DNA from: Pseudoalteromonas sp. P1-9
GTDB lineage: Bacteria > Pseudomonadota > Gammaproteobacteria > Enterobacterales > Alteromonadaceae
NCBI RefSeq assembly: GCF_001399975.1
Contig: NZ_LKBD01000027.1
Location: 1 to 62,814 of the forward strand
Length of the DNA: 62,814 bases
Reading direction: 5' to 3'
Positions 1 through 8,511 of the stretch are shown piece by piece. The notes beneath the pieces were generated by a model. That model was not told where the DNA came from. It did no database searches and saw only the letters and a program-made list of their open reading frames with translations. How positions within the stretch are numbered: the first letter of the stretch is position 1; every line of letters begins with the position of its first letter. The translations under genes were made by a program, and so were the position numbers.

Positions 1-52
1 CAACTCGTGATTCGCTGCTATGCTGCGTCGTTCCCCGTGTTGGTGGAGGCGC

Positions 53-80
53 ATTATAGAGAGATTTGATTTGAGCGCAA
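53..80 (-). promoter_or_regulatory. rrn P1-like promoter reading out of the left edge
   Basis: Read on the minus strand, there is a -35-like TTGCGC (positions 75-80), a 16-nt spacer and a perfect TATAAT (53-58), followed at once by a GCGCCTCC discriminator. The stretch CTCTCTATAATGCGCCTCC closely resembles E. coli rrn P1 promoters as I remember them. An A-rich tract upstream (about 85-110) could be an UP element. The transcript would leave the window after about 50 nt, so the gene it serves is not seen; an rRNA operon is the natural guess. Confidence 0.6.
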
Positions 81-223
81 CCCCTTTTTCAAACTTTTTT
101 TAGTTTTTTGGATTGTTCGGATGAAATACGTACAAAACCGCCATAATTTGCAACTTTCGTTACATATTTATCACTTTTAAAGCTGGAAAACTTAAGAAGT
201 GACTATTTTTACACCACAGTAAA

Positions 224-607
224 TTAAGCAAAGATCTTTATATAAAGACTTACGCCCCAGACGATACCGACGATTAATAGTGAAAAAGTAACCGCCGCTG
301 AACCCATATCTTTAGCGCGACCAGATAAAACATGCCTTTCTGTGCTTACGCGATCAGTTAACGCTTCAATTGCTGAATTTAATAATTCTACTATTAGTAC
401 TAATAGCAGCACTGAAACTAACAATGCCCAATGAATCAAATCTTGAGCCAACCAAAATGATGCTGGAAACATCACTATTGCTAACAACAATTCTTGACGA
501 AATGCTGCTTCTTCTTTTATGGCAGCTTTAATACCTAGATAAGAACAATAACTTGCTTTAAATACACGCTGTAACCCACCGCCGTTTGGTTTATTAATTT
601 CACTCAT
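224..607 (-). CDS. dgkA: diacylglycerol kinase (DgkA family)
   Basis: This is a small integral membrane kinase of 127 residues that phosphorylates diacylglycerol to phosphatidate in the inner membrane. It has the family hallmarks: FRQE near residues 37-40, ELLNSAIEA followed by DR in the central active-site region, and KDMGSAAV before the last membrane helix. Three hydrophobic segments match the usual trimeric DgkA subunit. The start codon lies only about 13 nt downstream of the pyrE terminator hairpin. The gene therefore either has its own promoter inside pyrE or depends on read-through. A GGA about 8 nt upstream of the ATG may serve as the ribosome binding site. Confidence 0.93.
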   Translation of the reverse strand: MSEINKPNGGGLQRVFKASYCSYLGIKAAIKEEAAFRQELLLAIVMFPASFWLAQDLIHWALLVSVLLLVLIVELLNSAIEALTDRVSTERHVLSGRAKDMGSAAVTFSLLIVGIVWGVSLYIKIFA

Positions 608-619
608 TTTATTTATCCA

Positions 620-646
620 TAAAAAAACCCCGATAATCGGGGTTTT
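620..646 (-). terminator. rho-independent terminator after pyrE
   Basis: An 11-bp stem (AAAACCCCGAT and its complement, 624-646) is followed on the minus strand by a run of seven T. It ends pyrE transcription and sits directly in the leader of dgkA. Confidence 0.85.
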
Positions 647-665
647 ATATCAAACTTTTATGTAA

Positions 666-1310
666 TTAAGCTACACCGTATTGGTCGCGATACGCTTTAA
701 CTGATGCTAAGTGCTCTGACATATCGCCTTTTTGCTCAAGGTAAGTAATAAGGTCGGCTAACTTAACAATTGAAATTACCTGTGTATCAAAGTCACGCTC
801 AACTTCTTGAATAGCAGATAGCTCAGCTTTACCTTTTTCTTGGCGATCAAGCGCGATCAGTACACCTGATAAGTCAGCACCATTCGCAGCAATGATTTCC
901 ATTGATTCGCGAATTGCAGTACCTGCAGTGATTACATCATCCACCAGCATGATTTTACCTTCAAGTGCAGAGCCTACTAATGTACCACCTTCACCGTGAT
1001 CTTTTTTCTCTTTACGGTTAAAGCAGTAAGGCACATCACGGTCATGATGGTCTGCTAATGCAACTGCTGTTGTTGTCGCAATTGGAATACCTTTATAAGC
1101 AGGACCAAATAATACATCGAAATCAATACCAGAATCTTGTAATGCTGCAGCATAAAATCGACCTAAGCGCGCAAGGTCACGACCGGTATTAAATAAACCA
1201 GCATTAAAGAAATAAGGACTAGTACGACCTGACTTAAGTGTAAACTCACCAAACTTAAGCACCTGCTTCTCAAGTGCAAATTCAATAAACTCTTTTTGAT
1301 AATCTTTCAT
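666..1310 (-). CDS. pyrE: orotate phosphoribosyltransferase
   Basis: PyrE converts orotate and PRPP to orotidine 5'-monophosphate in pyrimidine synthesis. The 214-residue length is typical. The PRPP-binding loop is visible as [12 protein letters not shown] (around residues 121-132), and the flexible catalytic loop is the lysine-rich [11 protein letters not shown] (about 99-109). The gene follows rph by 11 nt, so the two form the rph-pyrE operon known from enterobacteria. The short gap leaves no room for the intercistronic attenuator found in E. coli between these genes. Confidence 0.97.
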   Translation of the reverse strand: MKDYQKEFIEFALEKQVLKFGEFTLKSGRTSPYFFNAGLFNTGRDLARLGRFYAAALQDSGIDFDVLFGPAYKGIPIATTTAVALADHHDRDVPYCFNRKEKKDHGEGGTLVGSALEGKIMLVDDVITAGTAIRESMEIIAANGADLSGVLIALDRQEKGKAELSAIQEVERDFDTQVISIVKLADLITYLEQKGDMSEHLASVKAYRDQYGVA

Positions 1311-1321
1311 GTTGTACCCTA

Positions 1322-2035
1322 TTACGCTAACGCTTGCTTTTGCATATCGATGATTTCGCGAATTGAATGCTTCGCTAATTCAAGTAAGTCAGTTAATTCA
1401 TCATATGAGAACGGTTCGCCTTCAGCAGTACCTTGCACCTCAATAAACTTACCTGTTTCGGTCATAATTACATTCATATCCGTTTCAGCTTCTGAATCTT
1501 CTAAATATTCAAGGTCCGTTACCGCTTCGCCGTTATAAATACCTACCGAAATTGCAGCAATCATATGCTTAAGTGGATTAGCGTTGATCATGCCTTTAGT
1601 ACGCATATAGGTAAGTGCATCAACTAAAGCAACACATGCACCACTAATTGAAGCAGTACGTGTACCACCATCAGCTTGAATAACATCACAATCAATCGTA
1701 ATTGTATTTTCGCCAAGCGCTGCTAAGTCAACGGCTGCACGTAACGAACGTGCAATCAGACGTTGGATTTCCATAGTGCGGCCACCTTGCTTACCTTTTG
1801 CAGCTTCACGACCGCAACGGCTGTGAGTTGAACGCGGTAGCATACCGTATTCAGCCGTGATCCAACCTTTACCTTGCCCTTTCATAAAGCGCGGCACGCC
1901 TGCTTCAACTGTTGCAGTACACAATACCTTGGTATTGCCGAACTCAACTAATACTGAACCTTCAGCATGCATTGTATAATTACGAGTAAAAGAAACTGGG
2001 CGAATTTGGTTAGGCGTTCGTTCACTAGGACGCAT
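1322..2035 (-). CDS. rph: ribonuclease PH
   Basis: RNase PH is a phosphate-dependent 3'-5' exoribonuclease that trims tRNA precursors. The protein is 237 residues, the normal length. It opens with [16 protein letters not shown] and contains the conserved [15 protein letters not shown] segment and the RSLRAAVDL and [14 protein letters not shown] motifs of the RNase PH/PNPase fold. It appears intact and full length, unlike the frameshifted copy in E. coli K-12. It is transcribed divergently from yicC and leads the rph-pyrE operon. Confidence 0.97.
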   Translation of the reverse strand: MRPSERTPNQIRPVSFTRNYTMHAEGSVLVEFGNTKVLCTATVEAGVPRFMKGQGKGWITAEYGMLPRSTHSRCGREAAKGKQGGRTMEIQRLIARSLRAAVDLAALGENTITIDCDVIQADGGTRTASISGACVALVDALTYMRTKGMINANPLKHMIAAISVGIYNGEAVTDLEYLEDSEAETDMNVIMTETGKFIEVQGTAEGEPFSYDELTDLLELAKHSIREIIDMQKQALA

Positions 2036-2223
2036 TGGATATCCTCACTATTCAAGATTTGGCATATTATAAGAACTAATTGTTCGAATCGCTATGGGAA
2101 AAGTCATAAAAGGCACAGTCTTTATATTTTTATCAGATAAAATTTACTGTAAGCTGTTTAACAACTTCCGCTATAATGCGACCAAGCATAAATTATCATT
2201 TCTAAAAACTTAGGAAACCGCAC

Positions 2224-3084
2224 ATGATCCATAGTATGACAGCCTACGCTCGCCATGAAGTTAAAGGTGACTGGGGTAACGGCGTTTGGGAAATTCGCTC
2301 CGTTAACCAAAGATACTTAGAAACCTTTATTCGTCTACCAGAACAATTTAGAGCACTAGAGCCTGTTATCCGTGAAAAACTACGCAAGCAGTTGCAGCGC
2401 GGTAAAGTAGAAGTGTCACTTAAATTTAATGCCAATCCTGCGCATGTTGGCGAGATGAAAATCAATCAAGCGTTAGCTAAGCAGATTATGAAAAATGCAA
2501 CTTGGCTACAAGAACAAATTGATGGCGAAATCAGTCCGATGGACATTCTGCGTTGGCCTGGTGTGATGGAAGCTGAAGAAATGGATATGGATTCAGTGCA
2601 AACAGAATTGCTAAGTGGTTTTGATAAAACTGTTTCTGATTTTATTGATGCGCGTGCCTCTGAAGGTGCAAACCTTGAAACCATGATAGATACCCGTTTA
2701 ACCGCGATTATTGATCAAGTTGAAATTGTAAACGGACAAATGCCTGAAGTAATGAAATGGCAGCGTGAAAAGTTAACGAACCGTTTAGAAGAATTAAAAG
2801 CAGAGATTGACCAAAACCGCCTTGAGCAAGAACTAATTTACCTTGCACAAAAGCAAGATGTAGCTGAAGAACTTGATCGCCTACAATCGCACGTTAAAGA
2901 AACCCGTAAAATCCTGAAAAAAGGTGGCGCATGCGGCCGCCGTTTAGATTTTATGATGCAAGAGTTTAACCGTGAAGCAAATACACTCGCATCAAAGTCT
3001 ATCAATACTGAAGTAACTAATGCAGCAGTTGAGCTCAAAGTACTGATTGAGCAAATGCGTGAGCAGATCCAGAATATCGAATAA
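2224..3084 (+). CDS. yicC: YicC family endoribonuclease
   Basis: This is a YicC-family protein of 286 residues, with the conserved N-terminus MIHSMTAYAR and the C-terminal CGRRLDFMMQEFNREANT region (DUF1732). Family members have been reported as endoribonucleases acting on small RNAs. The last codons encode QIQNIE and lie inside the left attachment repeat of the island that follows. The reading frame is intact despite the insertion, because the element carries or restores the same C-terminal codons. The 3' end of yicC is a known integration site for mobilizable genomic islands in Vibrio and related bacteria. Confidence 0.95.
   Translation: MIHSMTAYARHEVKGDWGNGVWEIRSVNQRYLETFIRLPEQFRALEPVIREKLRKQLQRGKVEVSLKFNANPAHVGEMKINQALAKQIMKNATWLQEQIDGEISPMDILRWPGVMEAEEMDMDSVQTELLSGFDKTVSDFIDARASEGANLETMIDTRLTAIIDQVEIVNGQMPEVMKWQREKLTNRLEELKAEIDQNRLEQELIYLAQKQDVAEELDRLQSHVKETRKILKKGGACGRRLDFMMQEFNREANTLASKSINTEVTNAAVELKVLIEQMREQIQNIE
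3064..3084. repeat. attL: left attachment repeat in yicC 3' end
   Basis: This 21-bp segment covers the last yicC codons and the stop. It matches 12548-12568 at 19 of 21 positions. Both differences are third-position changes that leave QIQNIE-stop unchanged. The integrase gene begins 169 bp further in, as expected for a tyrosine-recombinase island. Confidence 0.85.
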
Positions 3085-3119
3085 GGTTTTCAGGTGTTTC
3101 CTGTTGATTCAAAATATTA

Positions 3120-3151
3120 AAAAACCCTTGTTTAAAAGGGCTTTTTTGTTT
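3120..3151 (+). terminator. terminator after yicC inside the island end
   Basis: A short GC-containing hairpin (CCCTT and AAGGG, loop about 6 nt) is followed by TTTTTTGTTTTT. It is brought in by the island and would replace the original yicC terminator now displaced to 12593-12625. Confidence 0.7.
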
Positions 3152-3188
3152 TTAAAATTTAAAATTAGTTTCACTCTGTTTCATCTTA

Positions 3189-3251
3189 ATGGTGACAATA
3201 TTGGTGACATGATGTAGATTATAATCATTGTTTTATTATTTTTGTCACCAC
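3189..3251. repeat. GGTGACA repeats between attL and int
   Basis: Two direct copies of a GGTGACA unit lie 12 bp apart (TGGTGACAATATTGGTGACA, 3190-3209). A third, inverted copy (TTGTCACCA, 3243-3251) abuts the integrase start codon. A nearly identical double copy occurs at the other end of the island (12454-12474). The arrangement suggests arm-type integrase or excisionase binding sites. Confidence 0.6.
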
Positions 3252-3252
3252 A

Positions 3253-4440
3253 ATGAATGTACAAGAAATAAAATCTTTAATTCGCAAAGGACAAGTAGGC
3301 AGATATCAAGTCGGCGACAACCTTTACTTAAGAATTTCTAGCAGCAAAACAGCGAGCTGGACATTTCGGTACAAAATTAATACAAAAAGAAAAGAGCTGA
3401 CCATTGCTAAATTTGGTGATGAACCGTTAGGCTTGCCGCTAGTAAAAGCGAAAGCGGTGGCAGCTAGCTACAAAGCCTTGGTACGTGATGGAATCGATCC
3501 TAAAATACAAAAGAGTAGAGACTTACTTTCAGATCTAAAAACAGTTGATCAGCTTGCAGAAAGTTGGCTTAAAGACTGTAGAGAAAGACTTAAATATCCA
3601 AACATACCTGAGCGAGTTTATCGAAAAGACATAGCGCCCCACATTGGTGAACTACCGATATCAGAAATCACGCCACTAGATATAAAGAAAATCATTCGAA
3701 CGATTAAAGAGAGCGGACGCCCTACAATTTCAAATGATGCGTTGGTTTACTGTAAACAGTTATTTAATGAGGCTATTAAAATTGATTTAATTTCTTCTAA
3801 CCCAGCTCTTCCTTTTAATACAAAAGATGCGGGCGGCAAAGAATACTCAAGAGATCGCGTTCTATCACTAGAAGAAATAACGCTAACATTTAAAGTAATG
3901 AGAAATAATCAAGACTGTTTTGTTAGACAGAATTACTTAGCGTTCCAGCTGCTACTTTGTCTAGGTTGTCGTAAAGGAGAATTGCTAGCAGCAAAGTGGT
4001 CAGAATTTGACTTTAAAAACCAAGTCTGGAATATGCCAAAAGAAAGAAGCAAAACAGGTATATCAATTACTTACCCCTTACATGATCAGCTAATAGCTGC
4101 TCTAGAAGAGCTAAAAGTTCTGTCTGTAGGTTCTGAGTTTATATTTCCGAATCGAAGGAAAAGCAAAAGGTTTCCGCACATTTCCATGGACACTTGGAAT
4201 GCAGCATTAGCCAATTTATTCAAAAAAGAATGTTTGGATATTGCCCACTTTACTATTCATGATCTTCGCAGAACATGTAGAACGCTACTAGCTGAAATAG
4301 GTACAGCCCCACATGTAGCAGAACGATGTTTAAATCATAAGCTACCAAAAATTATGGCAGTTTATGATCGACATGATTACTTTGAAGAAAGAAAAGAAGC
4401 ACATCAAAAATTGGTTCAATACCTAGCTTCATGTTTTTAA
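3253..4440 (+). CDS. int: tyrosine recombinase / site-specific integrase
   Basis: The 395-residue protein has an N-terminal arm-binding region of the kind seen in P4-type integrases, a central SAM-like core-binding region (about 95-195) and a C-terminal catalytic domain. The catalytic set is visible: R240 in GCRKGE, H336 and R339 in HDLRR, H362 in LNHK, and the nucleophile Y371. It would integrate and excise the island at yicC. The start ATG lies directly after an inverted GGTGACA repeat, so binding there could repress the gene. It converges with the next ORF with 25 bp between stops. Confidence 0.95.
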   Translation: MNVQEIKSLIRKGQVGRYQVGDNLYLRISSSKTASWTFRYKINTKRKELTIAKFGDEPLGLPLVKAKAVAASYKALVRDGIDPKIQKSRDLLSDLKTVDQLAESWLKDCRERLKYPNIPERVYRKDIAPHIGELPISEITPLDIKKIIRTIKESGRPTISNDALVYCKQLFNEAIKIDLISSNPALPFNTKDAGGKEYSRDRVLSLEEITLTFKVMRNNQDCFVRQNYLAFQLLLCLGCRKGELLAAKWSEFDFKNQVWNMPKERSKTGISITYPLHDQLIAALEELKVLSVGSEFIFPNRRKSKRFPHISMDTWNAALANLFKKECLDIAHFTIHDLRRTCRTLLAEIGTAPHVAERCLNHKLPKIMAVYDRHDYFEERKEAHQKLVQYLASCF

Positions 4441-4465
4441 TTCGAAAAATAAGTCTTACCTTGAT

Positions 4466-5494
4466 CTAGACATTGTTATTTTTTGTTCGTTTAAGCTTAA
4501 ATCCAGATGATTTTTGGATTACTTGAGAACCTTCAAAATGCATTGGTTTTGCGCGTTCTCCATTTATTTGTTTTCGCTCTGCCTCAGTGTATGCATGAGG
4601 TGCATGGAATATACTATTCGCGTATTTAAAAATACGGAAGGAATCCACCCATAATTGCTTACTTATACCATATTCTTTCTCTAGATAGTTGAGGGTTACG
4701 GGTTCTTTCCCCATGCACCTCTTATGCCTAATTTCTTCTGTAATGCCTAAGTCAGAATTGATTAAATCATCTAGTGTGAGATGTAGCTCATTTGCCAATG
4801 TTTGACAGTCCTTACCGAAATAATTTACTCCGATTATCTTTTTAGCTAAGTCTAAAATTAAGAGATCCGAATGAAAGCTCGGATCAACTAGTAATCCATA
4901 AATTTCAAATGCTCTACGAAAATCAGCTTTGTTAAAATAGTCAACAAATCGACTATAGAACTCTTTTTGTCCAACAAGACATGCAGGTTCAAATACATCA
5001 CCGAGACCTAAAAGTTCTGAACTAATGTTTCCTACACCATACTCTAAATTATGAACTTCATAGAATTCATCTACAGCTCTTTGAAAGTAAACAACGGCAT
5101 CTCCTACGAAGCTCGTTTCTATAATAGATAAAACATTGTATTTTCCATTTACAAAAGCCGCCTCCGAATCAGGTACCAATATTTTAAAAGCTTCGTAAAC
5201 ATTTTTAATTCTATTTGTCTTTGGTTGTTCACCATTTTGATACTTATACCAATTTGACGGGTCAAGTGGTTTAGATATTAGTAAATTATACGCTTTTCTA
5301 GCCTTTTCTATATCTGGGCAAACCGATGAAACTTGATAATAAAATGAATCGTTATCATTTTTAACGTTGCCCGTTCCCCAGCTTAGCTGGGTCAATTTCG
5401 CTAGCTTTGCGACAGAGTCATATTTAAAAGCACTTAACAGTGAATGAATCCAGAATTGAGTTCGAATGATATTTGACCTGTTGTGTTGTGCCAT
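4466..5494 (-). CDS. unknown island protein, 342 aa
   Basis: I do not recognise this protein. It is 342 residues, soluble (no signal peptide or membrane segment) and mixed helical in appearance. The N-terminal part has an aromatic cluster, SNWYKYQNG (around residue 80), and the C-terminus is basic (SSGFKLKRTKNNN). It lies between the integrase and the AlpA-like gene and is read away from the latter. Position and length suggest an island maintenance or regulatory protein, but this is inference only. The codon use is AT-rich like its island neighbours. Confidence 0.7.
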   Translation of the reverse strand: MAQHNRSNIIRTQFWIHSLLSAFKYDSVAKLAKLTQLSWGTGNVKNDNDSFYYQVSSVCPDIEKARKAYNLLISKPLDPSNWYKYQNGEQPKTNRIKNVYEAFKILVPDSEAAFVNGKYNVLSIIETSFVGDAVVYFQRAVDEFYEVHNLEYGVGNISSELLGLGDVFEPACLVGQKEFYSRFVDYFNKADFRRAFEIYGLLVDPSFHSDLLILDLAKKIIGVNYFGKDCQTLANELHLTLDDLINSDLGITEEIRHKRCMGKEPVTLNYLEKEYGISKQLWVDSFRIFKYANSIFHAPHAYTEAERKQINGERAKPMHFEGSQVIQKSSGFKLKRTKNNNV

Positions 5495-5659
5495 AGCCCT
5501 ATAAATTACCTATTAAAACTTGATAGTTAACAGTACGAAGTGTACTTATTCAGCTACTGCGTAAAAAGTTTTTTTTTACTCAATTATGGTCTTTTTAGCT
5601 TTTCTCTATGATGACATTACTTTCTGAATCAGCAGAGAGTTTGTTTAGGAATTTAACAT

Positions 5660-5854
5660 ATGAGGAAAGATACTTTAATCATTTCAGCAAAAGAACTGCA
5701 AGAAGAATTGGGCGTTAGTCGCACAACCCTATGGCGCTTAAGACGCAACAATTATTTGCCAAATGAAGTTCACGTAGGCGGCCAATTCTTAGGATGGCGA
5801 AGAGCAAGCATCGAAGCTTGGTTGATTGCTAGTGAAACGAGAGAGGCAGCATAA
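5660..5854 (+). CDS. AlpA/RdfM-like DNA-binding protein
   Basis: This 64-residue protein has a winged-helix or MerR-like HTH of the AlpA type: ELQEELGVSRTTLWRLRR followed by the wing and the motif GWRRASIEAWL. Such proteins act as transcriptional regulators or recombination directionality factors (excisionases) in integrase-borne islands. RdfM plays this role in yicC-integrated MGIs. It begins a three-gene cluster and is divergent from the 342-residue ORF. The next gene starts 1 nt after its stop codon. Confidence 0.8.
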   Translation: MRKDTLIISAKELQEELGVSRTTLWRLRRNNYLPNEVHVGGQFLGWRRASIEAWLIASETREAA

Positions 5855-5855
5855 G

Positions 5856-6179
5856 ATGAGTTTTAGTAAAGATCAGCAACTTGAATTAAAAGTATTTTTA
5901 AGAAGTGTATTAACTGCTGTGTCAAACTTTGAAAATTGGTACATGATTAATTTTGAAAATCAGCAACTTGATGAGATTGCTTCTATTGCAATCGAGCAAA
6001 TTTATTTTGATACACAAACTAAATATGAGGAATGTACAGATACAACCATAAGAGAGGTTTCTTCAGAAATTAGGACAATGTACGCTGTTGAAAAGAAATT
6101 TGAAGAATTATCGAAGCTGAATTTTGATCAAATAGTTAATTTCGGGCTATTTTCATCTGATACTGAGGAGACGCTTTAA
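5856..6179 (+). CDS. unknown small island protein, 107 aa
   Basis: No family is recognised. The chosen start at 5856 (MSFSKDQ) lies 1 nt after the AlpA-like stop, with a GAGAGG stretch upstream as a plausible ribosome binding site. The longer reading from 5826 would overlap the previous gene. The product is acidic and probably helical, with no cysteines in conserved spacing. The stop codon overlaps the next start (TAATG), so translation of the two is probably coupled. Confidence 0.6.
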   Translation: MSFSKDQQLELKVFLRSVLTAVSNFENWYMINFENQQLDEIASIAIEQIYFDTQTKYEECTDTTIREVSSEIRTMYAVEKKFEELSKLNFDQIVNFGLFSSDTEETL

Positions 6180-6586
6180 TGATTGAAGTTAAAATTACTT
6201 CTAAAAACAGAGTCATAATTGAAAATATCTTGATTGCTGTTCAATCAAAGTCAAACGTAAGAACCTTGAATTATGATGATTTAGAGCATGCGGCCGGATT
6301 AGCCGAAGAACTACTTGATAAAATAATATCCAAACAAAAACGGCAAAATGTTCGTGCAATTGTAAAACCATTTTATGAGCCTATGTCATGCAATTATAGA
6401 GGAGTTCCAACTCATACTGAAAGTACTATCAGGAGGGGATCTGACGGCTGGTACATCTCGGATGTTTCACGCAAAGTTGCAGATAGAAGCGGAAGCCAAA
6501 AAGTATCAATCGTAGTTGATTCGTTAAGAGAAAAAGTAGATAACATTTTCTCATATGTAACTAGAGAATTAATCGCTAGTTCTTGA
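6179..6586 (+). CDS. unknown island protein, 135 aa
   Basis: No family is recognised. The 135-residue product has no membrane segment or signal. A region rich in Arg/Ser/Gly (STIRRGSDGWYISDVSRK, about 81-98) could bind nucleic acid, but that is a guess. It is the third gene of the AlpA-like cluster and overlaps the preceding stop by one base. It is followed by the convergent relaxase-associated gene on the other strand. Confidence 0.6.
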   Translation: MIEVKITSKNRVIIENILIAVQSKSNVRTLNYDDLEHAAGLAEELLDKIISKQKRQNVRAIVKPFYEPMSCNYRGVPTHTESTIRRGSDGWYISDVSRKVADRSGSQKVSIVVDSLREKVDNIFSYVTRELIASS

Positions 6587-6654
6587 TGTTACAGGGTCAT
6601 ATAAACATTAAACCTGAAATAATTAGTGGCTCAGTGAACAACTAGCCACTATAT

Positions 6655-7206
6655 TTAAAAATCATCATCAAATATTATGTCTAACTGCTTTTTCCTAATT
6701 TTATTTAAAAGCTGATTACTATCACCGATATCAAAATTTACTATATCTTTAAATTTCTTCGTTTGCTTCGCTCTAGGTTGGAGGTTTTTAATAAAATTAC
6801 TTAGAAAAGAATCTATCTCAGTTGTTACCTCCGTAGGATTTCCTGATTCTGAAAAAATGTATAATAATAGCTTAAGTAAATGAGTTATTGAGTTGTGATA
6901 GCTGACAATAAACTTTCCAACCTTCAGCGCTTGTAGTTTCGCTAAAAATTTAGGGTATTCTATTTCATTTAAATCATCGTTGACGTGGCCATATGCAACT
7001 TTCAGTTTTCTAATCAACGCGTCAACATCGCTAGTAGCTGAAGTAAGAGTAGACAGATCATAAATACTTGTAGTGTGATTTTGAATAATTAAATCGACTT
7101 TCATGAAAAGGTGATAGCTTAGAGATTTCGTATTACTAGGTTGATAGAAAGTAAAACTCATAGCATATAATTCAAGTTGTGATTCTATATTAGCTGGATT
7201 AATCAT
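6655..7206 (-). CDS. unknown protein coupled to the relaxase, 183 aa
   Basis: The start at 7206 (MINPANIESQ) overlaps the relaxase stop by 8 bases (ATGATTAA), a typical translational coupling. A longer reading from 7275 would run deep into the relaxase gene. The product looks all-helical, with no signal peptide. I do not know the family. Being coupled to the relaxase, it may be an accessory mobilization protein, but no motif proves it. Confidence 0.6.
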   Translation of the reverse strand: MINPANIESQLELYAMSFTFYQPSNTKSLSYHLFMKVDLIIQNHTTSIYDLSTLTSATSDVDALIRKLKVAYGHVNDDLNEIEYPKFLAKLQALKVGKFIVSYHNSITHLLKLLLYIFSESGNPTEVTTEIDSFLSNFIKNLQPRAKQTKKFKDIVNFDIGDSNQLLNKIRKKQLDIIFDDDF

Positions 7207-8032
7207 TAGAGTTAAAATCCTTAGTTTGAAAAGGAAGATGATTTTTTTTGCTTCTTTTTGAAGGAAGTAGCTCACTTAAGATAGCCTTAGCGCTTTTCAC
7301 CTTATTTTTCAGACTACTAATTAAGTTATTTTGTGAGTTGAAAATTTTTGCAAGTAATGAAGCATAGTTACGTTGAGCATACCATTCTGATCTGCTTAAT
7401 CTACGACGTTTAGGCCCAAATCTTAGCTGCCCATGTTTTAATCCAACTGCTTCATAATAATTATCTTGAAACGAACGCATGGCAGACTTGTATGCGTGAT
7501 CCTTTGTGCTTTTTTTGTTGCTTTTACATGCTCTTTGAGCTTCTAGACCGGGATGGAACGAAGTTAAGTTAATACTACCGTCATCGTTTAGTTTGGGAGT
7601 CGAACCGAAATGCAAATGTATCCAGCGCTCGTCCAAGTGGGCTTCGAGAGATACAAAGCTATCACCAAGCTGATCTTTTAAAAATTTTTTTGTGTCACTA
7701 ACCCATAATTGAACTTCACTTGATTGCCAATTTTCAAGAGTAGCCTCAATCTTAATCGAGGCAACTCCAAACCCTATTATTTGCGCATCCTTTCGAATTT
7801 TCCTGCCTAAACTATCTTTACTGTTTGAGGCTAGCAATCTTGCCTTGTCCAAAGCTTCAAGAGGTTGTACGCCGTACAAGAGGAGAGGCGCTTGGGGTTG
7901 TGTAATGTGTGGGGATGAATTCTCTTTACGTTGACATTCCCGAGCAACAGCTTCCGCCGAAGGTCTCTTGCTGTTTTTTCTTGGAACATCAGCGAAAGTT
8001 TCAAAGTGTATAAATTGATAGCTATTTTGCAT
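7199..8032 (-). CDS. probable MobV-family relaxase (plasmid recombination / Mob protein)
   Basis: The 277-residue protein contains the histidine-containing motif of Pre/Mob (MobV) relaxases: EAHLDERWIHLHFGSTPK around residues 124-141, a variant of HxDExxPHxH. A later helical, basic C-terminus ends in a Lys/Arg/Ser-rich tail. MobV enzymes nick the transfer origin so that an element can be mobilized by a conjugative helper. The protein is shorter than pMV158 MobM. The position usually filled by Pro is Ile, and I do not see the usual N-terminal Tyr motif clearly. A hairpin about 85 nt upstream could be the oriT. Confidence 0.65.
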   Translation of the reverse strand: MQNSYQFIHFETFADVPRKNSKRPSAEAVARECQRKENSSPHITQPQAPLLLYGVQPLEALDKARLLASNSKDSLGRKIRKDAQIIGFGVASIKIEATLENWQSSEVQLWVSDTKKFLKDQLGDSFVSLEAHLDERWIHLHFGSTPKLNDDGSINLTSFHPGLEAQRACKSNKKSTKDHAYKSAMRSFQDNYYEAVGLKHGQLRFGPKRRRLSRSEWYAQRNYASLLAKIFNSQNNLISSLKNKVKSAKAILSELLPSKRSKKNHLPFQTKDFNSND

Positions 8033-8117
8033 TTAATCACCGTGGATACATAAAAGTTTAATTCTGATATCCATGATGCAGAAGATGAACGTCTTTCAAA
8101 TCTTCTGTCCTGCAAGG

Positions 8118-8153
8118 CCGACGTTTATGTACAGAGTACATAAGCCTAGTCGG
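8118..8153. other. nested hairpin upstream of the relaxase, candidate oriT
   Basis: An 8-bp perfect inverted repeat (TTATGTAC, 8125-8132; GTACATAA, 8136-8143; loop AGA) is nested inside a second 5-bp pair (CCGAC, 8118-8122; GTCGG, 8149-8153). It lies 86-121 nt upstream of the relaxase start, where MobV elements usually keep oriT. It does not match the pMV158 nick sequence, so the assignment is inferred from position and shape. Confidence 0.4.
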
Positions 8154-8511
8154 TCACTAGCTTTAACTAACTTTCACTGTATATTTAAACAGCCTTCAAG
8201 TCAAGATTTATTTTATTATGCATATATGTATAATACTGATTTAAAAGGAAAATGTTGACTTTTCTGTTTTTATAATTTAAAATAAATCATTCCAGATCGT
8301 TCTGCTTATTTTCTTCTTTCGTCAGAAAGAGGATTAGATACTTATTTAGCTCCCTTTTATATTTTCTAATTACAAAAACTCAGTTATTTATTCGACATTT
8401 TGATAAAAATATTAATGAAACAGATATGTATTCTATCTATTTACCTATACCAACACAGAGATAGATCTTGCTTTCGTAGAAAGCGGATTAAATAAAAATA
8501 TTTGATATCAA
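8154..8511. other. AT-rich non-coding stretch with a repeated hairpin
   Basis: No credible gene is seen here. The stretch is strongly AT-rich. It holds two imperfect copies of a small hairpin plus 3' tail: CTTTCGTCAGAAAG then AGGATTAGATA (8316-8340), and GCTTTCGTAGAAAGC then GGATTAAATA (8470-8494). They may be regulator sites or parts of a structured RNA. Confidence 0.4.

Noticed and set aside
5532..5546. Small palindrome AGTACGAAGTGTACT upstream of the AlpA-like gene
   Set aside because: It could be an operator, but 5-bp arms are expected by chance in AT-rich DNA and no second copy was seen.
7831..8115. A 94-residue ORF overlapping the relaxase start
   Set aside because: It is a shadow of the relaxase frame on the same strand and has no own features.
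8073..8258. A 61-residue ORF in the gap upstream of the relaxase
   Set aside because: It runs across the hairpin candidate for oriT, has no ribosome binding site and no recognisable motif. The DNA there looks non-coding.
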